A stretch of 64,000 nt of DNA, taken from NCBI GenBank assembly GCA_030549495.1, contig JAUIRK010000893.1:186001-250000 (forward strand), read 5' to 3'. Each line of letters opens with the position of its first letter. The first letter of the stretch is position 1. Below the pieces are notes generated by a model. It worked only from the letters and a program-made list of their open reading frames with translations. It searched no databases and was not told the origin of the DNA. Below are positions 21,572 through 33,204 of the stretch, piece after piece. A program made the position numbers and the translations under genes. The stretch comes from Nectonema munidae. Lineage: Eukaryota > Nematomorpha > Nectonematoida > Nectonematidae.

Positions 21572-24420
21572 TATCTAATATTTATTCTAAAGTTCCCTAC
21601 TTATAAAACGGAAAATAATTTTCATTTCAAGTTTTTATTTACAGCACTAAATCACTTTTCTACCATACAACTTTTGAAAAAGATTGAAAAATATTTTTGT
21701 AACTTATTAAATTAGGGAGAAGAAAATTTGAAAATTTTTTGGTCTCCAAACTTCAGAGCTGCTTATATAAATATTACCATGGAAAGTTTGAATCAAGAAG
21801 AAAATTTTATACCTATTACTTGTTATTCGTGACTTTTCACAGCGCTCCCTATGGATTTCAAATAGCCCGCTTAGAGGGCTAAACTCACTTTGGGAACCAT
21901 TGATTTACAATATCAATTACCTATTTATTGATTGACAAAATATGAGTCGAATAGAGAACATTTGATTTGTTATTAAATTCTACATCAATTATTCAAAAAT
22001 TTAACTAACCGTAAATTAGCTATGATATAAACAGTAAAAGCAATCCATATCTAGTCACAAATAATAACATTAGAACCAAATTGAGCATAATGGATTTATT
22101 ATCTATGAAAAAATTTATGTTAAAATCGGAAAATATAATTTGGGGTTAAGTCACCTACGAAGGCTGATTTAATGACAGTTAAAATATCTTGAGTGAATTA
22201 CAATCTTAAACTTTATAAATTTAACATCAAAGTATATTCTTGACATGTTTGATTGCCTTTCATTAAAAAACAATTAACACCGAAAGATTTGCAAAGAATT
22301 ATTTTGTTGGATAATTTTGTAAAAATATTCAATTTTTTAATATTCAATTTTCATTTTCCTCCGATCGATATTGGTCAATCAAAAATAGCCCTTCACATAA
22401 AATGGGCAAACAATTTAATAGCATAAACACAAAATTGTTTATTACATAACTTTATCAATATGATAGATAGAGCGTATAACGATGTCTTTTTTCTCCAATA
22501 AAGTGTTCGCGAATACAAGTAAGCCTGTTTAAAAAAATGTATCTGATATGATATTAAATGATATTTGTATGAATATATCATAAACATTTTACACTCAGCC
22601 TCTTCCAATAAAATTTGTCCAATCAAAAAAATTAGTTTCACTTTTTTAATTTTTTTTTTATTATCTGTCAATTTTGATTGATGATCATAGTATGTTTAGT
22701 CAAAAAATATTATACCTGAACTGAACATCTTTGAAAATTGAAGTTTACGATATTTCACATTTATTATAATTTATATAAAAATTTTAATTTTTCAACGTGA
22801 TCGATTAAATTTGATTGTTAATTTTGAGATGTATGAGAAGTTCTCATAACAAAATAATTTATGTGATCATAGATGGAGAAATCAAAAATTTGTGAATGCA
22901 TATAATAAGTTCAAATTATATTATATTTTTTCAATTCGAAAAGACAACACGCAAAAAATTTTTACATCTTTTTGAGTTTTTCATCAGTTATTGAAAGTTG
23001 TTACTTTACTCCACCTCAAAATGTATTACTATATTTTACAATTTTCTTTTGAGAATAGAAAAAGTAAAATTATGCGATTGCCACAAATAGAAAAAAGTGG
23101 ACTAAAAACATATTTTAAATCTTCTTTGTTCTATGACGTTTAATTCTTTCGGGAGAATAAATTTGGAGACATAATCTTTGCTTTCCTTTCAAATGAAATT
23201 TTTTAAAGTAGATAAAAGTATTTTTAATTTTCGATTCTGCTAGATATTTTGGGTATGTTTCGTCACATTTATCAAGTACAAGTTTTGGTATTGTATTGTT
23301 AGTATCATTCTAGATGCTTTTAAGGTTTCAGATCCAAAAAACAAGATGTAGCTGGTAAGCTCTTATAAATTAATTTTAATTAACTTGTTTTTTAAAAAAT
23401 TGTTTAAAATTGTTTTTTAACTTGCTAGAAGAAAATTTTATTTTAAATTAGTGTTGTTATATGAGTCGGTTTTTGCGGATTTTCCCGGTTTTGCCTTCCC
23501 TCTTTACTTTCAAGTTTGGCGTCGCTCAATAAGGAAATTCCAGGGGATTTATATGAATCCGCGTTTTTCATTCACTAATCCAATATGTCAAAATAAAGTT
23601 GTTTAGGCAAATTTAGGCCCAAATGTTAATTATTATTTATTTTTTTAGTACAAAAATTCATTTCTAGTTTCTTAGTATTTTTCATGTTAATTATTTTGGT
23701 TAGAAATGCCTAATTTTGTTCTTGACTTTTCAATACCATTTTCCCGGTTTGATAATTTAAAAATCTGGCAACCCTAATTAATTGAAAAAAATTTCCATTC
23801 CACAAAAAAATCGCATCTTTTAGATTTAAAAAAATTAATTTATTCAATAACTATAGTTTAAAATTATAAAAAAATTAAATTAATTTAAATAATAAATCAT
23901 CAAGTGCTGCTTATTATACATTAAATTTAATTAGAAGAACCAAAATCCTAAAACTTTTTCATAGAAGTAAATTTAATATTCAAAATAATCTTTCAGCACA
24001 CTTCGAAGTTGTTTGGAAGTTTTGTAAATAAAAAATTCTCTTCCTGATTTTGAATTTTTTTAGATCATAAAAATTTTTTTAAAAATTTATGAGTAAATTA
24101 ATTCGTTCTAGAAAAGGAAAAACAAACTCTAAATTTTTTAAAGTGAAAATTATTATGAAATGATTTTTCATTTTTATTGACGTAAAAATATTTATATTGA
24201 CTTTATTGGCCTAAAAATATTTCCACAAAAAGAGCAAAAAGTGAAAATGGATTAAAATTTTTTCAAAAAAAAGAAAGTAAAATGGCTTTTTGTGCTTCCA
24301 GAAAACGTCTTCATGTTAACATTATTCGTTTTTGTTTACCTTGCTCATAACATAGAAAAAAAAGCTTGATGCTATGCTTAAAACACAATAATCTTTGTCT
24401 ATAATTCTATATTGCCAATA
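21572..24420. other. No gene; possible MITE at 23449-23775
   Basis: AT-rich spacer. Around 23449 TAGTGTTGTTATATGAGTCG and around 23775 (minus strand) TAGGGTTGCCAGATTTTT could be loosely related ends of a ~330-bp element rich in CCCGGTTTT-type words; TAGGGTTGCCAGAT-like ends are known in hAT MITEs. The inverted repeat is imperfect and no target duplication is clear. The minus-strand frame at 22393-22671 shows nothing recognisable. Confidence 0.35.
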
Positions 24421-24535
24421 GGGTAAGGTAAGAGTAAACTCCTCTGATCTAAAGCACAATTTTGCGTCAAACAACGAGCAAGGAGCGAACCTAGGACTGC
24501 GTTGTATCTAAGCTAAGCATTCTTACCAACCTTAC
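24421..24535 (-). repeat. tRNA-derived SINE, second type
   Basis: On the minus strand, GGTTGGTAAGAATGC leads to an A-box-like TTAGCTTAGATAC, then the B-box CTAGGTTCGCTCC about 20 bases on. The 3' end TACTCTTACCTTACCC resembles the tail of the SINE at 19574-19725 (ACTTTTACCTTTACC), which hints that both use the same LINE machinery. Length is about 115 bp. Confidence 0.55.
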
Positions 24536-27500
24536 TCAAGAAAGAAAATGTAAATGGGTGCATATTTGCACTCCATAGCTTCAAATCGATGGTTTGCCAA
24601 CGCAATTTCATATACAATGATAAGAAATATTTTTTTGCGCAAACGATTTTTGAAAATAAATACTTATTTAAAAAAGTAAACTCAATAAAACAACTAAAAA
24701 CATCACATTGTGAATTCATTCGATCAAAAATGCTATGGTTTGAATATGCCTATGTTTTGCCCTAAGTTCACTTTCATCGAACACCAGTGTCTCATTAAAT
24801 AAAAATCATCCACTTTAAAATGATATAAAAGCTCAATGAGGAAGATATGCAGATGATGAATTTTCAATAACCGATCTTGATGTTTCTATGATGTATATTT
24901 ATGTGTCAGAGTTAACTTACGACTATATAAATTTGTCCTAAAATATACATTTTTTTGAATTATATATATTCTTATTATTATTATTATTGTTATTATAAAA
25001 AAATACGATTTAAATGGTAAACATTTTCCCTATGTCATAGGTTTGGCATCTTTTCTCTATAGGTTTGAGCTAAGAAAATTAAGAGAATAATCAAAGCGAC
25101 GAATTAGAAAACTCATTAATGAGGGAAATGAATTACGCTTGGAACAATTTTAACTGAAGCATTTGAAAAAATGGGAAGGTGATTTTGCGTTGATTGTGCA
25201 GTTTGGTCATTTTTATTTTTTTCGTCTTTTAATTCTATGCAAGTAGAAGTAGGAACTTTTTCCACTTTTTCAAGACAGTTATCTTCTTTTGATTCGAGAG
25301 AGTTGTTTGATTTCTGAAAATGTTTAAAAAAAATTGCATATCATTTAATTAAAAAATCACAAGCATTAAAATTAAGATATAGCCTCTATTCAATTCATAT
25401 TTTCATTAAGTAACTCATTATGGCTGGAGCATTGAAGTGAATTCCTCTGTTCTCCTTGAATCTAGGGAAAAAAAGTTTCCAATTATTACCATTATCATTT
25501 ATGGTTATAATAAATATTACGTGAATCTATCTTTCCTAAGATACGATTTAGCGATAAATTAATGAATATCAATATATTTAAAATATTGAATATTATTATT
25601 AATTTATAGTAATTATATTAAATATATTATAATTAATAATATAAATAATCCAATGAAATGAAAAAGAAGGGAAAGTGCTCAATATCGGTTAATTGATGCC
25701 CGGGGTATTTGAAGAATAAAAGGATATTGATTCCTATTGTGCTGAACTTAACACATTTCATTTCAAAAAAGCCAACGAGTTAAAGTAATTTGATATAAAG
25801 CATTTTAAGTTCTAAATTCTCCATCTTAAATTCTGAATTATATTTTTTTAAGTTTTAAAATTTCTTTTAGTTTTTTTGAATATGGATTAAATAAATAAAA
25901 TTAATTTTGAAAGTTTTATTTTTTAAATTTAACATGATATTATAGTTTCAGAAGCTAACAATTTTAAACATTGCATTTCATACTCAACTCTTTATTAGGA
26001 TTAGAAAAAGTAAATTTAAGTAGTACTTTTAAGGACTGTTAAGGTTGTTACAATTTTCTAGTTATCTTAACTACTTTTTATATCATTGAAGCTTAACTTA
26101 CTTATTTATTCATTTATTTGGCAAAAGTCAAAACTATAATTAATAATGGGGCTTAACTTTTAACTAATTTTGCTGGTAGATCACACTTCCAATCTAATAA
26201 GCCATACTAATTCATTCGTGTAAATTTAGACAAGAGTGTTTTTACTAATTTACTTTGTAACGGGAACTATTTTTTTCCGGTGTGATCCTCATTATTTCCT
26301 ACATACTTGCTTCGATTTCCACAAGGTCTCAAGTTAGATCGAGGAGCAAGCCTTCTTTGGGCCGTGCAACTGCTTCTTGTAAATGAAAACACTCGAAGGA
26401 ACCTTTACCTGTTTAGAACATGATATTTGATCGTAATCTGGTTTATGTAGTAAAAAAATTTTAACACCTTTAACTCTTTTAAACATCTGAAGTTAAGAAA
26501 TTATGCCAACACACACACACAAACTAGAGCAGAGATGGCAAACTCCTTGCTTGCCCACAGAACGACGCTTTTCATGCACTTTCACATATTACTTTACCGT
26601 AACATGAATGCTATCGTTCCGTCATGTTTTCATCTATGAAATTTCCTACCGCCAAAGTTGATTGAAACGTCAATTTACATTATTAATGTTTGCGGACGGT
26701 GGGATGGAAAACTAAACTTTCAAAATAATGTTTACATTATAATACTTTTTTTGCATTTCATTTATTTTATATTTAGTTGAAAGCATTGTAAACTTCTTCC
26801 TTTTTCAAAATCCTTTAATTACATGGTAAAAATTGATCCAAAATTATGTATAGCAAAAACTATATATAAATTTTTAAAAATTACTTCAAATTTCATTTTT
26901 TTTATAATTTTTTTATTAGTTTTTTAAGAGAACGCATTACTGCTGTATCGTTGGATATTCACTTTAAATGAATTTCATAAAAATATATACAAAAAGATCA
27001 AATAATATAAACCAAGTGTTTGGAAAAATACAGGATAAAAAAAATTGATATGAATAATTACAATGAACTTACACGTGATCCAAATTTACGAAGCTTCAAT
27101 ATTTGCATCAAATAAAAATTATCGCTCATCTTTGCACCAGACAGATTAATCGATTTTGACACAAAATATTATTAAATACTTAATAGTGAGTGCTGCTATG
27201 CTTAGCTTACGTGGCTTCTGCGATGTGTAATTATTCGTATAGAGTAAATATATATCAGCAAATGTAAATTAAAATGACCTCGGATGTACAAAAAATTTGC
27301 TTTTTAATTAAAACTCTTTTTCATGCGTGTATTTGTCAACAGGTAAAAAAGTAATATCATTAATTTTTTTGTGGAAACAAGAATATTCGAAACATCAAAT
27401 TCCCTGAGAAATTGAAATTGGCAACCAGCGAATCGTCACATAAGTTAGTATTAGAATTGCGCGCGGTTAACAATACAAAATTAGGTGTCGTAATTTTGGT

Positions 27501-27910
27501 GAACATTTTGATCAATTAGTAGAAAATCTATACTGAATCGACTTGCGATAGAGAACTGTGCGAGTTATGGTCATGGAGACTTTGATTTGAATTATCTTCT
27601 TCAAGCTGACACGAGGTTATACAAATTTGAATCGGAAGGGAAGACTTATAATATAGGAGATCCATTTTTTTGTTATCAACCTAGGAAAATAAAGATTATA
27701 ACTTAAAAATGAAAAATCTAAAGTATACCACATACCTAAATATGATTAAAATATCTTATTTGCTGCGGAAGGAAAAGAAAAAAATGATCCTAGGTTTTGT
27801 GTATGTTGTTAAGGTGTAGAAACGATTTTTGGCATTCTCAACTATTCATTAGATTGAATACGATTCCATCAATCTAATAAACTAAAGGAAATTTTGTTTA
27901 CAAGTATTAT
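24536..27910. other. No gene seen
   Basis: AT-rich spacer with simple repeats: (ATT)n at about 24970-24990, an AT-only palindromic stretch at 25580-25640 and a short (AC)n at 26510-26520. CAGAGATGGCAAACTCC at 26527 resembles a hAT terminus, but no partner was found. No coding evidence. Confidence 0.35.
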
Positions 27911-27914
27911 AGTC

Positions 27915-28025
27915 TGAAGGTATTTTGTCTAAAAAAAAGGTGTTTTATCTCAAGATTTTTTTGTCTAAAGCTATTTTGTCAAAAGTTATTTTGTATAAAA
28001 GTAATTTGTTTAATTTGTCAAACGA
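27915..28025 (+). repeat. 15-16-bp iterated motif, TATTTTGTCTAAAAG type
   Basis: Five to six tandem, diverged units of TATTTTGTCTAAAAG (for example TATTTTGTCAAAAGT and TATTTTGTATAAAAGT). The spacing is close to that of the iterated ends of the 7240-9094 element. It may be one surviving end of a similar element, since no inverse partner was seen nearby. The 62-residue frame covering it is only the repeat translated. Confidence 0.55.
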
Positions 28026-30174
28026 AACTAATCAATCGATATTAAGGTTGTTTCCCAAATTTGAAGCGTTCGTATTAGGATTGCATCGATCTCAAAGTTA
28101 TATATTATTATAAATTAATATTAATCAAGGAATAGTTCTATCCAGTAAACATGGCTGACCTGGTTATTAGTAGTATAGAGAGTCCAGGTAGATACTGGAC
28201 TCAGGATTTGTGGGCAGCACAATCATCTCCATAATGATAACGTGACATGCACTACATAAATTAACGTAAAATTATTTTCTTTTTCCTCAAAATTGCGCTC
28301 ATAAATTTAAACCGAATAAATTTGAGTATTCTTTTGATATTTTTTGAAATTTTTTGAACTGGATTATTTTTTTCTTGAATATTCATTTCAAAATCCCGTA
28401 CAAAATATTAGGATTATGCATCAGTAAAACAAAAATTTTTGTGAGTAAATATCAACATTTAGCTTTCTATATATAACTTAATATTGTGAGCAATAGTCTT
28501 AATTATAATAGTGTCTTGGGATACAACACATTCTTCAAAAAGTTTTGATGCCACAGATGTAGATGAAAGTACTCTGATATAACGGATTTTTTTCAATATT
28601 CTCTCATAAATATGAATGACTTTACATTTTCACCACATTGTCAAATCTCTTCTATAATGGCTATACATTTTACTATTTTTTCATTCTCAAAACTTTAACT
28701 TTTCTGCCATCAATGTTTGCTTAACTTTTATTTGTTTCCTTTTAAAAAAGTAAAATGGGTGAAATTTCACCCAAGGGTAAAAAATGTTTTTTTTAATTTA
28801 TTTTCATATATTTAATTTCTAATCATAGTCAATCTCCATTACTTATATTAAAACTAACAAATAGTCAAAAGTTAAACTTTTGAATAGTTAAAATAAAATA
28901 TTTATCAAAGTTCAAAATTAAAATGGGTGAAAAATCGCCTAAAGATGAAAGGCATACCCTCAAAAAAAGTAAACAAAAAAGAAAGAAGTAAAGAAATCTT
29001 TTTTCGGTAAGTGGACTTTATTTAGAAACCAAATGGGGATAAAAGTGGATGTTCCTTTCGATATGTTCAAGGTGCATATTTACTCTCTTTTTTAACTAAT
29101 GCCCCTTATATCTGATCATTTACATGTGTACATTTTTTCTACTTGTATGTTATTTTCACATATTTTTCGCCTAAGCTCCAATTCATTCGTTTCTTTTCTA
29201 ACTTAGAAGTTTTAAACACTCATTTCTCTTCTTTGTAATAATTTTCAATTAAAAGCATCTGGGGAAGCCTCACTTCTTTTTATATTTGCATTTAATAAAA
29301 TCTCACTCTCCATATCACTTTTCATGGTGATAACAACATTTTTCTGGAGTTATAAAAAAAATTCTTATAATTTATTATAAGAAATAATTAATTTTATTCT
29401 TTATGAAAAGTTGTTTTTTATAAATATATACTATTCGAATAATTTTATACACTATTCATTTCCGATTTTTGGCAATAATTACTAACTATAAAAATAGTAA
29501 ATCAATATTTTCCTAACTAATTTACTCTTTAAAAGTAACATTACTACTAAGACATTTTTTAGATATTAAACGAATTTTAGCTTTAATAAAAATGAAATTT
29601 ACTATACAACTATAGTAATATTACTATTAAATTTTTCAGTTTCCGGATGGCGTACCCACTTAAAAAACTCTTATATTATTTGGTTTCACTAATCATAGTT
29701 CCTTTCAAAATGTCTTATTTAACATCGAAAAGCTTAAATTGACTGAAAATAGTTAATGTGTTGGGCACGAAAGATACTTGATGAATAATAGCTTGTCCAT
29801 TTTTTCAGTCATTTTGAGAGGATACATATTTTCTTATTTCCAAACTTTGCTTTTTATCACTATAGAGATATCAATTAAGTTTCGTATAGAGTATTTGATT
29901 TTAAAATAGGTATAAACAACTTTCATCAAAAAGATAAATATCCTTGTTAAAAAATAAACCTGCATTTGATAGATAGATTTTCCACTCCTTCTTAGAAATA
30001 GAAAGCTTATTCAATACGAATATGAAATATCATTAAAAATATAGCATGAACGAGCTTTTAAAATTATCAAGACAAACTTCAATTGTTGAAAAGTGAAATT
30101 CATTCTTGATGAGAATATTTAATTGTTACGTTTAGTAGAGCAAGCAGTTTTAAGTAAAGTAAGATGGGCCTTAC
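28026..30174. other. No gene seen; probably includes intron of the minus-strand gene
   Basis: AT-rich sequence with no clear open frame or repeat ends. If the exon at 30175-30898 (-) is real, its downstream intron begins at 30174 and runs leftward into this stretch. I could not identify the next exon. Confidence 0.3.
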
Positions 30175-30898
30175 ACTTTGAAGACGTTTTTCTGACCACT
30201 TTCTTTGAACTTTGGCATCAGCTAATTTAATTTTCTCTGTTTCAGATACACCCCAGTCATCGTTGGAGTTGTCAAGGCTTTCTTTATTCTTGCTCTTGCA
30301 GTCTTCTCTTTTTGATTTGTGCTTACTAGCCCGAGACTTTCTCTTACTGCCTTCATCATTTACAGCGTCTTTATTTTTTATCAAAGCAAACTTACTCTTT
30401 GAGTTTATGATAAATGAACCTTCTCTACTCTTCTTTTTCCCTTCATAAGGTTTTGCAAACTCCACTGGATGAAAAGCGTAACTTCCAATTTCCTCATTCT
30501 CTTGTTTTGACTTTTCATCTTCAGGTTTTATTATTACATTGATTTTGGTTGTTTCTCCGGAAGGAGGCAAAACTTTTGTCTCTTTATCATCTATACTCAC
30601 TTTTTTCGTCTTTCTTTCTTTGCACCTCAGACCAAAAACGATGCATTCATCGCCGTCGCAATTTGATTTAATTTCATAATTTGCATTAGAAGGTTTAATT
30701 GAATACAGCATTTCTGGCTTCACTTTTGCCTTTTCTTTAATTCCAACAGGTTGGTTTTCTTCCTTAGCAGGAGGTTGCAACTCTTTAGCATTTAAAGAGT
30801 TTACGGATTTTGAATTTGCATCAAATGGCTTAGAATCTTGAGAGTGAGGGCATTGACATCTAAAAGTATTTTCAGATATTTTCGCGTTTTTGTTAATT
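30175..30898 (-). CDS. Internal exon of an unrecognised lysine-rich protein
   Basis: A 724-nt exon, open throughout on the minus strand. The upstream acceptor reads TTAATATTTTAG just before 30898 and the downstream donor is AGT|GTAAGG at 30175/30174. The first base is the third position of a codon and the exon ends in phase 0, giving 241 full codons. The product is hydrophilic. It begins INKNAKISENTFRCQCPHS, has a central stretch MLYSIKPSNANYEIKSNCDG, then GSYAFHPVEFAKPY, then a Lys/Ser-rich tract (KRKSRASKHKSKRED) and ends WSEKRLQS. No known domain is recognised and no signal peptide or membrane segment is seen. The Lys-rich tract could be a nuclear signal (inference). No in-frame Met precedes residue ~70 of the exon, so the start lies in an unseen exon to the right. 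The plus-strand frame 30212-30448 is a shadow. Confidence 0.62.
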
Positions 30899-31849
30899 CT
30901 AAAATATTAATATAAAAATAAATGATGCTGATAAACTGACATACAACTTTTAAAATCTGTGCCAAATGAATAAGAAAGGCTAACATTTGTTATTGGGTTG
31001 AAGTCTACATTAGCTTCAAATATTTTTCAATCCCAAATCTCTGTTTCTCAAGAGGTGTTCATTACACAATATTTAAAAAAAAGGGCTAAAAAATTTGTAA
31101 GGTAACTCCTTCTTCAGAGCATAAAAAGATGGATGAATGTTAGGATAATATATTTACTAATAATCACCCTCAATTTTTTAACAATAAATTAGTTCATTGA
31201 ATTTTTAATCATAAATAACTAATCCGCTCTTAAACATCAGAAAAATAGAATATGTTTTTCGAAATTTTTCGTTCATTGGGAATACACTTATAAAAGAAAT
31301 CTTTTATCTGCATTAAAAAATCAGTGATCTATTATTATTATTATTATCTGAAGTTAACTGTGTAAAAATTTTCTTTAATATTTGCGACTTTTGAATTTAT
31401 AGGAGTTTCGTGGAAAGTTTTCACTCAGAAAACTCTTTCACGATCAATTTAGTTATGTTAAGATTTTGATTTTTTGATAAAATAAATTAAAACTTTAATA
31501 TAATTATATTAATCTTAGTCATAAAATTCTCATTTTATTTCAAAGAAAAAATTCGAGAGTTTATTTTTATTTCATTAATTTTAAATTAGTTAGTTAAATG
31601 TTTATTATTTTAAGTTCAACTCTAATTGTATTAACTTTGGAACACACAAAATAAATAATTATTTTACGCGTTTAATTAAATCATAATTTGCTTATTTAAG
31701 GGATGGCATTAGCGTAAAAATAAATTTCATTTATAACAATAAATATAACATAATAATACCAATGGTGAATGAAGAAATTGAATTAAGAAAATATATATGT
31801 AATCAACGCTATGTAACTTTCTATCTAAATATCAAATCATAAATGTGAG
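30899..31849. other. Probable intron and flank of the minus-strand gene
   Basis: AT-rich. It starts with the splice acceptor of the 30175-30898 exon. A short open stretch on the minus strand near 30950-31020 (ANVDFNPITNVSLSYSFG) looks protein-like, but its frame does not join the exon through any good donor, so it is not called. (TTA)n lies at about 31330-31350. Confidence 0.3.
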
Positions 31850-31851
31850 TA

Positions 31852-32689
31852 CAGTGAAAACTCTCTAAACCGGAACCTTAGGAAAGCGAAATTTTCTATA
31901 TACCAAAAGACACGGTCCGCCCTGATTTTTCTTCCAACAAATCATTGGTAAAATATTCTTGTCAGATGGAATACTATCTAATATGAAAACCGAACTTAAA
32001 TTTTTGGAAAAACCCAAATGTTGTAAACTGGAAAAAATAACAATAAAATTTTTGGTCATCATCAATCCCTCACACACAATTTACAGTATGCGATATACTG
32101 AAAAAAGCCAATACCTACATAAATTTATTTGAAAAGAACGTTGATAGAAAAAAGAAACGTCGTGAAATAAATTGTAGATTTTACACGTTGAACCAAATGA
32201 TGTATGAATGGTTAGCTTGATCACGTGCCAAAAATTGTCCTATAGCTGGCCATTCATACAGGACAAAGTAGCCGAATGCAGCAAATTACTTGGTAAGAAA
32301 GATCCGGCTTCCTTCGGATGGCTTTGTTCGTGGAAGTCCGGCAACTCGATAAAATCCTTTTGGCTTTTATGAGAAGACTAACGTAGACGAAAAACAGTAA
32401 AAGACTTGATTCAATGAATTCTTTATATGCTTGAGATATACGAGGTACATGATGTATTTAACTGTGAGGAAATGGTTCTTTTTTCGTGCTTCGCGGAAAA
32501 AAACTCTTGCAACGGGATCAAGAAATCAAGGCAGTAAAGAGATTTCGAAATAGCCGCTAACGGTCTTGCTCGGGTGCAGCGCAACACGTGAAAAGTTGAC
32601 ACCGATAGTTTTAAAAAAGTAGAGAAAACCAAAATGGATGAGATTTGTGAAAATTAATCATGAGGTTTAGGTTTAGAGAGGTTTCACTG
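31852..32689 (+). mobile_element. pogo/Tigger-like element remnant with TA duplication
   Basis: The terminal inverted repeats CAGTGAAAACTCTCTAAACC (left) and CAGTGAAACCTCTCTAAACC (right, minus strand) are flanked by TA at 31850-31851 and 32690-32691. Inside, from about 32200 on the plus strand, a CENP-B-type helix-turn-helix is recognisable: MYEWLA, SRAKNCPIAGHSY, ECSKLLGKK, DPASFGWLCSWKS, across stops and frame changes. The DDE domain is missing or unrecognisable. At 838 bp it is an internally deleted and dead copy. Confidence 0.75.
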
Positions 32690-33073
32690 TATTAGATTAA
32701 ATTATTCGATATTTTAATGAAAAATCTAAAAAAAAATTTTAAATATTGTGATTAAAATTAAATAATATTTTAAATAATAAGTGATTAAAAATAACCTTTG
32801 AAAACAGTTTTAATTTAGAGCCAACAAAGTACAAAAAGTCAATAAGATCCATTTTTGCAGACACAAAAATTACTGATTGCACATTTTTAATCAATTTTGA
32901 CTTTTATATTTTTTTGTGAAGTTATCAAATCAATAAATACCAAGAAAAATGTGAAAGAATGGAAGTTTACAATTATTTCTTTTCAAAACTTATTAATTAT
33001 AGTAATATCGATTTTTACTCTGTATCTGTTTCGAGTTCTTAAATGAATGTTTTTGTTCTCTATTCTCTCCTTA

Positions 33074-33204
33074 ATAACACGTTAACGCCCAGAGTCGACT
33101 TTACAAAAATAAAATCGTCTGCGTTTATCAAAGCTCTTTAATTAATACAAATCTTCTGCTTTACATTAGATATCGTCTGATTATTCTGGTCGTTAACGGG
33201 TTAA
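33074..33204. mobile_element. TTAA-flanked MITE, subfamily B
   Basis: A 131-bp element. The left end ATAACACGTTAACGCCCAGA (first T of TTAA eroded) pairs with the right end, whose minus strand reads TTAACCCGTTAACGACCAGA. The interior carries TCGTCTGCG, TCTTCTGC and TATCGTCTG words in common with the other copies. It is near-identical in design to 40134-40260. Confidence 0.72.

Noticed and set aside
30950-31020. Protein-like stretch ANVDFNPITNVSLSYSFG upstream of the lysine-rich exon
   Set aside because: It is bounded by stops, and no donor gives the two-base phase needed to join the exon at 30898.
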